A program made the translations under genes and the position numbers. From positions 1 to 13,972 of the forward strand of contig DQTM01000247.1 of the NCBI GenBank assembly GCA_015662785.1: DNA of 13,972 nt, in the 5' to 3' direction. The notes beneath the pieces were generated by a model, which had not been told where the DNA came from, searched no databases, and was given only the letters and a program-made list of their open reading frames with translations. The first letter of the stretch is position 1. Each line of letters begins with the position of its first letter. Of this stretch, positions 7,977 through 13,761 are shown piece after piece. Origin of the DNA: Sulfurospirillum arcachonense (lineage in GTDB: Bacteria; Campylobacterota; Campylobacteria; Campylobacterales; Sulfurospirillaceae).

Positions 7977-9099
7977 ATCTTAATTCTTCAGGTTTTTGCT
8001 TCTTACGTATGATTCTTTTTGTAGCACGTATACTCTCAGCAGTTCCAATAACAAGTAGTTTTGAGCCAGTTCCAACCAATACATCACCTTTAGGCATAGG
8101 TATGAAAATATCATTTGAATCTTTAATTCCAACTATACTTACGTTTGTTATATCTCTTAGACGAGCCTCTTTTAGTTTTTTGAATCTCATCCATGAGTGG
8201 TCAGGAATCCTAATTTCTTCCATATCTATAGGGGCATCTTTTCTATAAAGAAGGCTTTCAAGCATATTTACCATATCTGGTCTAAGGCTCATGGCTCTTA
8301 GTCTCTCAGCCATAAGTTTTATTGCACTAATTACTCTATCTGCTCCAAGTTTTTTAAGTTTTACCATATCATTATCACTAGTTGCACTCGTGATAATATA
8401 GTATGGACGTTTTAGTCCAATCTCTTTTTCATAGAGTCTGGTTGATGCAATTTGTGCAATATTATCAGCCGTATTTTCACTAAGAGTAATAAGCCCTTTT
8501 GCACTTGAAAGAAATGATTTTTGAAGAGCTACTTCTGTATGTGGATCTTCTTGAATAAAATAAGGATATTTATATTGCAGTGCAATTTTTGCTATGTCCT
8601 CTCTAGGATCTATGACAACGAAAGGTATGTGATTTTCACGAAATTGTTTAGATAACTCTATTGTAATTTCGTTATGGTGACAAATAACAAAGTGATTTTT
8701 TAATCTAGCAATTTTGTATAGCATCTGTCGCTCCTTGATGATATTTACAAGTTGACCTTTATTTAGAACTTCTACCAATATACCTATTGACATTGAAAAT
8801 ACGCCAAATCCTAAGATGATAAGAGTAATAGTAAATATTCTGCCAGCTGGTGATATAGGAGAAATCTCTCCAAAACCTACTGTAGTAAAGGTAATACCTG
8901 CTTGGTATACTGCGTCTAGAAGAGTAAAGCCATCTATGATGACATAACCAAGTGTCCCTATCATAATCATAAAAACTACAAGTATGAGAGGGAGACGAAA
9001 TGGTTTTAACTGCTGATACAGTTCTGTATTTAAGTCAATATGAGGGGTTGATCTAGTTGACCAATTGAGAATTTTTTTTAACTTTGTAGTTAGAGACAC
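7969..9099 (-). CDS. Two-TM potassium channel with RCK (TrkA-N/TrkA-C) regulatory module
   Basis: This is an inner-membrane ion channel. TM1 spans about residues 35-56, the pore helix and selectivity filter TTVGFGE lie at 72-78, and TM2 spans about 85-112. The cytoplasmic part has a TrkA-N/RCK domain (about 135-270, beginning NHFVIC) and a TrkA-C domain (about 285-365). Filter and fold support K+ conduction; four subunits would assemble. The first loop of the RCK domain reads CHHNEI where nucleotide-binding RCK domains usually have GxGxxG, so NAD or nucleotide binding is doubtful. The later VVIDP strand end, where ribose is often bound, is present. GTG at 9097-9099 is the start: an in-frame TAA lies four codons upstream, and AAGGGG (9105-9110) is 5 nt away. 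It follows rpmB by 32 nt, an order I recall for the H. pylori channel KchA, and overlaps argJ. Confidence 0.9.
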   Translation of the reverse strand: MSLTTKLKKILNWSTRSTPHIDLNTELYQQLKPFRLPLILVVFMIMIGTLGYVIIDGFTLLDAVYQAGITFTTVGFGEISPISPAGRIFTITLIILGFGVFSMSIGILVEVLNKGQLVNIIKERQMLYKIARLKNHFVICHHNEITIELSKQFRENHIPFVVIDPREDIAKIALQYKYPYFIQEDPHTEVALQKSFLSSAKGLITLSENTADNIAQIASTRLYEKEIGLKRPYYIITSATSDNDMVKLKKLGADRVISAIKLMAERLRAMSLRPDMVNMLESLLYRKDAPIDMEEIRIPDHSWMRFKKLKEARLRDITNVSIVGIKDSNDIFIPMPKGDVLVGTGSKLLVIGTAESIRATKRIIRKKQKPEELRYV

Positions 9100-9131
9100 C
9101 CAAACCCCTTATATATTGGATTGCGTAGGGA

Positions 9132-9320
9132 TTAAGCGTTCTTCTTCATTGTTCTAAGTGTTGAAGCCGCAACTCTAATTTTTCTAGTCGTTCCATCTTC
9201 TAAAGTAACTCTTACAGTTCTTAGGTTTGGAAGGAATCTTCTTTTCGTTCTGTTCTTAGCGTGACTTACGTTATTTCCGCTCATTGGGCCTTTGCCAGTG
9301 ATAGCACATTTTCTTGCCAT
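9132..9320 (-). CDS. rpmB: 50S ribosomal protein L28
   Basis: This is a 62-aa basic protein of the large ribosomal subunit. It shows the family pattern in order: ARKCAITGKGPMSGNNVSHA, KNRTKRRFLPNL, and a C-terminal KIRVAASTLRTMKKNA. The length is normal for the short bacterial form. Only one cysteine remains near the N-terminus, so it is the zinc-independent type. The ATG is preceded by AAGGAA (9328-9333). It is the first gene of the - strand group that continues into the channel gene and argJ, so its strong promoter may drive them as well. Confidence 0.97.
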   Translation of the reverse strand: MARKCAITGKGPMSGNNVSHAKNRTKRRFLPNLRTVRVTLEDGTTRKIRVAASTLRTMKKNA

Positions 9321-9346
9321 AATTAATTTCCTTAAAATTTTTTGGA

Positions 9347-9352
9347 ATTTTA
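9347..9352 (-). promoter_or_regulatory. Candidate -10 element for rpmB and downstream genes
   Basis: On the - strand, TAAAAT is preceded by TATTTTGCTTATTTTGTG, a run with T-rich blocks about one helical turn apart, as in Campylobacterota sigma-70 promoters. The start point would be near 9340 and the leader about 20 nt. It is assigned by pattern only. Confidence 0.4.
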
Positions 9353-9441
9353 CACAAAATAAGCAAAATATCTACTTAAGCCGTGTGTATGTAATTGGAG
9401 ATGATAGCATAAACTTTATAAATGTTTTATGAAAGTAAAGC

Positions 9442-9447
9442 TACAAT
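9442..9447 (+). promoter_or_regulatory. Candidate -10 element for the HDOD gene
   Basis: TACAAT, preceded by an AT-rich stretch (TTTATAAATGTTTTATG), would start transcription near 9454. The leader would be about 27 nt and contains AAAGGTGG (9469-9476), which is 4 nt before the ATG at 9481. No convincing -35 is present. Confidence 0.4.
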
Positions 9448-9480
9448 TAGACTTCTTATGAAAAAACTAAAGGTGGTATT

Positions 9481-10278
9481 ATGTTATCAGTAACAACAAT
9501 AAACAACTATATAGAATCAATACCTCCAATTCCTAAGATTGCTAGACAGTGTTCTGAGGCACTTGAAGATGGTGATATGGTTAGAGCTGCTGACATTGCA
9601 AATGAAGATAGAGCTCTTATTCATTATCTTCAAAACATAGTAAACAAGCCTATCTTTGGTTTTAGAGATGAGATAAAAAATGCAAGACAGATTTTTGGGA
9701 TACTTGGTATTTCAAAAGCAAAACAGCTTATATATGGGTATTATCTTCTTCTTATACTTCCTAAAAAATGGCAAGTATTTGATTTTAATTCGAGTAAATT
9801 TCAAGATTTTCAAGCAAGACTCATCCATAATTGGGGTAAAATAGTCAAGTTTCTAGGACGTGAAGATAGTGAAATAATTCCAGCAATTAGTATCATACCC
9901 GCTTCTTTAGTAGTTAGTGAAATGCTTTTTAGTAATATCAATAGTACAGTACAACTTTTAAGAGAAACAAAACAGTTGAGTTACGAGACTATACTTCGTA
10001 AGATGACTGACAGAACATTTTTTGAGATCTCTTCAATGATAGCAAGAAAATGGGATTTTTCAGATGAAATAGTTGATTTGATAGAGAAAATAGGTGATGT
10101 CAATGTAGGCGATTTTGGTGAAAATGCTTTAGAAATTACATATTTAAGATTGCTTTTGATTTACGAGATGAGTAGACCAGTTATGGTTCAAAGTGGTCTG
10201 AATAATCTTTTTGATTTGGAACCTATTTTTGACGATGAAATTACAAATAATTTTTATAAAATTATACAAGAGAATTAA
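9481..10278 (+). CDS. HDOD domain protein, probable signalling output
   Basis: This is a cytosolic 265-aa protein. The HDOD pattern begins with IPPIPKIARQCSEALEDG (14-31) and runs through IANEDRALIHYLQ (39-51) and ARQIFGILGISKAKQLI (68-84). A later helix, ISSMIARKWDFSDEIVDLI (about 182-200), is where other HDOD proteins have a W-F-x-E-I block. The metal-binding His-Asp pair and GYP motif of HD-GYP phosphodiesterases are missing, so it is not expected to degrade cyclic di-GMP. HDOD proteins generally serve as non-enzymatic signalling or regulatory modules. No receiver, PAS or EAL domain is attached, which is simpler than many family members. It starts a + strand pair with the STAS/CheX gene, 2 nt away, suggesting the two products act together. 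It has its own promoter candidate and a good ribosome site. The specific pathway is unknown. Confidence 0.85.
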   Translation: MLSVTTINNYIESIPPIPKIARQCSEALEDGDMVRAADIANEDRALIHYLQNIVNKPIFGFRDEIKNARQIFGILGISKAKQLIYGYYLLLILPKKWQVFDFNSSKFQDFQARLIHNWGKIVKFLGREDSEIIPAISIIPASLVVSEMLFSNINSTVQLLRETKQLSYETILRKMTDRTFFEISSMIARKWDFSDEIVDLIEKIGDVNVGDFGENALEITYLRLLLIYEMSRPVMVQSGLNNLFDLEPIFDDEITNNFYKIIQEN

Positions 10279-10280
10279 AA

Positions 10281-11666
10281 TTGAGACCAATTATAAAACA
10301 TAAAGTCGCTATTTTTTCACCAATAGGTTTTTTAGATGGTGAAAATGCTCCAGATATAATATCTCCTTTTGATGTAGATTTTTTGATGAATACTAAACCA
10401 GAGGGTGCTTTTATATCACTTAAAAAGGTTATTTATTTCAATAAACGTGGGATTACTGTGCTTATTGAGTCGTTGATTAAAGTAAGAGATAAGTGTGGTA
10501 CTATTGTAGGTTTTTGTGATTATGATACAAAAAAATACAAAATGATTTTAGATATGTTTGTTGAAAGTTTAAATTTTTCTCTTTTTGACACAGCAGAAAT
10601 TGCTACTCTTTTTGTTGGGGATGATTTGAAAAAAGCAAAAGAGAAAAAAATCATAGTTTATGTAGAAAAAAATGAGCAGAAAAACCAACTAGCGATGGAG
10701 CTTTACGAGAGAGGATATTCTCCTACAATAGCAAAAGATGAAAATGACTTTTTAGCAAAAAGAAAAGAGGCAGAGTTCGTTATACAAAACTCATATCTAG
10801 GAAAACTCGATAAAACACCAACAGTATTTATAAAAGATAATGTTATTGTTTATACTCTAAAAGGTTTTGTAGACTCTGATATATCAAAAAAGTTTGATAT
10901 GGTTTATCATAATAACTCACTAAAAGTAGGATTTAAACTTTTCCTTTTTGATGCTGATACAGTATCTTCTATAAATGTTCATGGAGTAAAATTTATATCA
11001 AAACTCTCAACAGCAGGTGCGGAGTATGGAGCATCTATTGTTATTTGTGGATTAGATAATCGTAAAATAACAAAAAAACTAACCAATGATTTGGAAGATG
11101 CAGGAGTATTGATATACTCTAGTATGGGTGGTTTGTTTGATGACAGTGAGATTATGAAAGAGGCTCGGGAGAGCTCAAGCGTAGCTAAAAAAAGTTCTGG
11201 TATAACAAAAAAGCTTATCTCTTCATTGCCTACTATTATAGAGTCATCTATAAAGACAATTGAAGTACTTTCTGGTTATAATGCGGTGAAAAAGTTAATC
11301 AAAATACAAGAGTTAACACTAGAAAAAGATAAAGATTTATTGAGTGTCTCCATAGGTTTTTATGGTGATATTGATGGAATTTTAATCCTAGTTTTTGAGA
11401 AGAGCATAGCTAAAGATGCATGCAGGATACTACTCGAAGAGGATTCTAGTGAAGAAGATTTGGTAGATGCGTTGGGAGAGTTTACTCATATAATTGGAGG
11501 AAAAATTTCTCAACAGCTACATAAAAAAGGCATAAAAATAGATATGACAATGCCTAGAACATTTGAGAATGTTGAAGATGTTATGCGTTCACAAAAAAAT
11601 AGCCGTGGAGCACAAGTCAATCTCAATGTAGATGGGCGAGATTTAACACTATTTTTAACAAAATAA
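10281..11666 (+). CDS. STAS - receiver-like - STAS - CheX multidomain protein
   Basis: This 461-aa soluble protein seems to have four parts. Residues 8-110 look like a STAS fold (KVAIFSPIGFLDG, then a strand, helix and strand ending IVGFCDYD). Residues 121-172 resemble a shortened receiver (KKIIVYVEKNEQKNQLAMEL, GYSPTIA, AEFVIQN) without the phosphorylated Asp. Residues 180-290 are a clearer second STAS (VIVYTLKGFVDSD, LFLFDADTV, GASIVICGLDN). Residues about 310-461 resemble CheX/CheC-type CheY phosphatases (YGDIDGILILVFE, DALGEFTHIIGGKISQQL). The phosphatase motif E..N is here E400..H403, and neither STAS has the usual phosphorylatable Ser (FNKRG and INVHG instead). TTG at 10281 is the only nearby start, as stops lie upstream and no ATG intervenes. 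It follows the HDOD gene by 2 nt. A role in chemotaxis or another phospho-relay is inferred; catalytic activity is uncertain. Confidence 0.7.
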   Translation: MRPIIKHKVAIFSPIGFLDGENAPDIISPFDVDFLMNTKPEGAFISLKKVIYFNKRGITVLIESLIKVRDKCGTIVGFCDYDTKKYKMILDMFVESLNFSLFDTAEIATLFVGDDLKKAKEKKIIVYVEKNEQKNQLAMELYERGYSPTIAKDENDFLAKRKEAEFVIQNSYLGKLDKTPTVFIKDNVIVYTLKGFVDSDISKKFDMVYHNNSLKVGFKLFLFDADTVSSINVHGVKFISKLSTAGAEYGASIVICGLDNRKITKKLTNDLEDAGVLIYSSMGGLFDDSEIMKEARESSSVAKKSSGITKKLISSLPTIIESSIKTIEVLSGYNAVKKLIKIQELTLEKDKDLLSVSIGFYGDIDGILILVFEKSIAKDACRILLEEDSSEEDLVDALGEFTHIIGGKISQQLHKKGIKIDMTMPRTFENVEDVMRSQKNSRGAQVNLNVDGRDLTLFLTK

Positions 11667-11679
11667 ATATGGACTGAGC

Positions 11680-11718
11680 GGGACTGGCTGCTTTTATGTA
11701 ATAAAAGATGCCTGTCCC
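11680..11718. repeat. Imperfect palindrome resembling a REP element
   Basis: This lies in the 84-nt gap between the STAS/CheX gene and rpe. The left arm 11680-11697 (GGGACTGGCTGCTTTTAT) pairs with the right arm 11701-11718 (ATAAAAGATGCCTGTCCC) through 15 of 18 positions around the loop GTA. No T run follows, so it is not a standard terminator, although the long hairpin could still slow transcription or protect mRNA ends. On the - strand the right arm reads CGGGGACAGGCATC. This is close to the GGGGACAGGCACC core I recall from REP elements linked to RAYT (Y1-type) transposases. Its much higher G+C than the surroundings suits a mobile origin. No RAYT gene is in the window. Confidence 0.5.
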
Positions 11719-11750
11719 CGAAAACACTGTCTTAAAAAACAAGGAAAAAA

Positions 11751-12389
11751 ATGAAAATTGCACCGAGTATACTGTCTGCAGATTTTGGTATTTTAAAAGA
11801 AGAGATAGAAGCTATCTGTGATGGTGGTTGTGACTTTGTTCACGTTGATGTTATGGATGGGCATTTTGTTCCAAATCATACAATAGGACCAGTTGTCGTA
11901 AAATCTGTAGCAAAGGTAGCTACAAAACCACTTGATATTCACTTGATGGTACAAAACAATACATTTTTTGTTGATCTTTTTGCTCCTTTTAAACCTGAAT
12001 TTATCTCTTTTCATATTGAAGAGGAGAAACACCCTCATAGACTTATTCAGAAAATTAGAGGTTTAGGAATTAAGCCTGCAATTGTTCTAAATCCTCATAC
12101 TCCTCCAGAAGCAATAGAGTACTTGTTGGAAGATTTAGATATGGTTCTTCTTATGAGTGTAAATCCCGGTTTTGGTGGGCAGAAATTTATACGTTCTGTT
12201 ATAGGGAAAGCCAAAAAACTAAAAGCTATGATAAATGCAAAAGGTTTAAAGACTCTTATAGAAGTAGATGGTGGAGTAAATGATAAAAATGTAAAAGAGT
12301 TAGAGAATGCAGGAGTTGATATAGTAGTTGCTGGTAACTATGTTTTTTCAAATCCTTCATATGCGGAAGCTATAAGTAGTTTAAAGTAG
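11751..12389 (+). CDS. rpe: Ribulose-phosphate 3-epimerase
   Basis: This is a cytosolic TIM-barrel enzyme that interconverts ribulose 5-phosphate and xylulose 5-phosphate in the pentose phosphate or Calvin pathway. The metal ligands H31 and D33 (VHVDVMDGHFVPN), H64 (DIHLMV) and D173 (EVDGG) are present; D33 and D173 are also the acid-base pair. The phosphate-binding VNPGFGGQKF (137-146) and the C-terminal VVAGNYVF are intact. At 212 aa it is of normal length. The start has AAGGA at 11741-11745. The stop overlaps the trpF GTG by one base. I recall rpe being next to dnaQ in H. pylori, so the grouping here seems to be an old neighbourhood with trpF between. Confidence 0.97.
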   Translation: MKIAPSILSADFGILKEEIEAICDGGCDFVHVDVMDGHFVPNHTIGPVVVKSVAKVATKPLDIHLMVQNNTFFVDLFAPFKPEFISFHIEEEKHPHRLIQKIRGLGIKPAIVLNPHTPPEAIEYLLEDLDMVLLMSVNPGFGGQKFIRSVIGKAKKLKAMINAKGLKTLIEVDGGVNDKNVKELENAGVDIVVAGNYVFSNPSYAEAISSLK

Positions 12390-12976
12390 TGCGTATAAAA
12401 ATCTGTGGTATAACAAATATTGAAGATGCTTTAGTGGCTATAGAAGCTGGAGCAGATGCTTTGGGTTTTGTGTTTTACGAAAAATCTCCTAGGTATATTG
12501 CACCAAAAAAAGCTTTAGAGATAGTGAAACAACTTCCTCCTTTTGTAGAGAGAGTAGGGCTTTTTGTTAACTCTACATGTAAAGAGATAAACTCTACATG
12601 TAAAGAGTCCAACATGAGTTTGGCACAGATACATTTTGAAGCTAAAGAGTCTTTGTATAAAGGGCTTGAACTTCCATATTTACGTGTCATAAGAGCTACA
12701 TGTAAAGAAGATATAACTCAGTTTAGTAATGAATACAGAATAATAGATGCTTTTGTTGAGAGTTTTGGTGGAGAGGGTAAGAGAGTTGATGTATCTTGGT
12801 TTGATTCTGTTGATTGCTCAAAAATAATACTAGCAGGTGGTTTAAACTGTGACAACATAGAAGAAGTAAAAAATTTAGGTTTTTATGGTTTAGATGTTAG
12901 TAGTGGTGTTGAGTTAACAAAAGGGAAAAAAGACAGAGAGAAAATTTTTGAGTTTTTAAGGAAGAGTAAAAATTGA
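12389..12976 (+). CDS. trpF: Phosphoribosylanthranilate isomerase TrpF
   Basis: TrpF performs the third-from-last chemical conversion of the tryptophan pathway: an Amadori rearrangement of phosphoribosylanthranilate. The catalytic Cys6 (KICGIT, 4-9) and Asp120 (YRIIDAF) are in place. So are GFVFYEKSPRYI (26-37), the VGLFVN strand (56-61), LAGGL (148-152) and the phosphate-binding GLDVSSGVE (167-175). At 195 aa the length is normal. It stands alone, not fused to trpC and not beside other trp genes. The GTG start shares its first base with the rpe stop (TAGTG), so it should be read by ribosomes ending rpe. An 18-bp exact direct repeat lies inside the gene. The end overlaps the exonuclease start by 4 nt. 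Confidence 0.95.
   Translation: MRIKICGITNIEDALVAIEAGADALGFVFYEKSPRYIAPKKALEIVKQLPPFVERVGLFVNSTCKEINSTCKESNMSLAQIHFEAKESLYKGLELPYLRVIRATCKEDITQFSNEYRIIDAFVESFGGEGKRVDVSWFDSVDCSKIILAGGLNCDNIEEVKNLGFYGLDVSSGVELTKGKKDREKIFEFLRKSKN
12569..12607 (+). repeat. 18-bp exact tandem repeat within trpF
   Basis: AACTCTACATGTAAAGAG occurs at 12569-12586 and again at 12590-12607, a period of 21 bp that stays in frame and encodes NSTCKE twice. A third related copy, CTACATGTAAAGAAGAT (about 12696-12712), encodes ATCKED, also in frame. The protein segment between VGLFVN and QIHF has about the same length as in E. coli TrpF, so the repeat does not appear to be an added insertion. Confidence 0.75.
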
Positions 12977-13761
12977 GAAATTATGACAAACTAGTACAAA
13001 GAATGACAAAAGTACCTCTTTTTTTTAGTGAATGCCAATCTGTTTTTAAAAAAGTTACAGAGTTTAATGGATATGATTTTGATTCACTTTATGAGAGTGT
13101 TGCCAATATGAAAGTTCTAGGACTTCCTTTAGTAGAGCTTTCTAATAAAAAGTTAGCCTTAGAGACCACTTTTACTCCTATTGAAAACCAGAGATTTTGC
13201 ATAGTTGATATAGAGTCAAATGGAAGCAAACCGACAGACTCACAAATTATAGAAATTGGTGCAATTATGTATGAAAATGGAAAGATTGTGGATAAGTTTG
13301 AGAGTTATGTAAAAGCTGATGAGATACCTAAAAATATAGTACAATTGACAGGAATAACTCTAAATGATGTAAAAAATGCACCGTCATTGAAGAGCGTTTT
13401 AGAAAAGTTTCGTCTATTTTTAAGCGATGCAGTTTTTTTGGCACATAATGTGAATTTTGACTATAAATTTATATCACATTCTATGGAAAAATCTGGGTTT
13501 GGACCACTGTTAAATAGAAAATTATGTAGTATTGATTTGGCAAAAAAAACCATAGAGGCTGATAGATATGGCTTGGGATTTCTTATCAAACTTTTTGATA
13601 TTGAGGTAGACCATCACAGAGCATACAGTGATGCGTATGCTGCAATGATTGTTTTTGAAAAGAGTTTAAAAAATCTCCCTGATTTTGTAATAACAACAGA
13701 GGATTTAATTAAATTTTCTAATCCAAATCCTAAAAAAAGAAAAAAGAAAAAAGAAAAATAG
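12973..13761 (+). CDS. dnaQ: DnaQ-family 3'-5' exonuclease (possible DNA polymerase III epsilon subunit)
   Basis: This is a DEDDh exonuclease of 262 aa. The motifs are ExoI with D79 and E81 (CIVDIESNG), ExoII with D163 (LAHNVNFDYKF) and ExoIII with H215 and D220 (HHRAYSDAYAA), so all catalytic residues are present. A region of about 70 residues before the domain shows no motif that I recognise. The C-terminus is a basic tail (KKRKKKKEK), coded by A-rich repeats at about 13732-13758. TTG at 12973 overlaps the trpF stop as TTGA and has AAGGAAG (12958-12964) 8 nt away, so it is preferred over the ATG at 13003. Proofreading for the replicative polymerase is the usual assignment in this group. A separate exonuclease role is possible because no clamp-binding or polymerase-binding site can be confirmed. 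Its end directly abuts the convergent next gene. Confidence 0.85.
   Translation: MRNYDKLVQRMTKVPLFFSECQSVFKKVTEFNGYDFDSLYESVANMKVLGLPLVELSNKKLALETTFTPIENQRFCIVDIESNGSKPTDSQIIEIGAIMYENGKIVDKFESYVKADEIPKNIVQLTGITLNDVKNAPSLKSVLEKFRLFLSDAVFLAHNVNFDYKFISHSMEKSGFGPLLNRKLCSIDLAKKTIEADRYGLGFLIKLFDIEVDHHRAYSDAYAAMIVFEKSLKNLPDFVITTEDLIKFSNPNPKKRKKKKEK

Larger units (their letters stand above)
9321..9480. other. 160-bp divergent intergenic region between rpmB and the HDOD gene
   Basis: The two flanking genes point away from each other, and this stretch holds the promoter candidates for both. I see no hairpin, small reading frame with a ribosome site, or repeat in it. Its A+T content is higher than that of the neighbouring genes. 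Confidence 0.6.

Noticed and set aside
9069..9080. Phase-variable homopolymer near the start of the channel gene
   Set aside because: The run is only 8 bases of T (A on the coding strand) and gives Lys codons that fit the protein; tracts this short are frequent in AT-rich genomes and not convincing as switches.
9481..10278. HD-GYP cyclic di-GMP phosphodiesterase linked to the upstream diguanylate cyclase
   Set aside because: The protein has HDOD features but neither the His-Asp metal motif nor GYP, and it is about 9 kb from the cyclase in a different transcription unit.
11667..11750. Standard intrinsic terminator after the STAS/CheX gene
   Set aside because: A strong hairpin is present but no U tract follows; the sequence after it is CCGAAAACACTG. 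A REP-like element is a better fit, although weak termination cannot be excluded.
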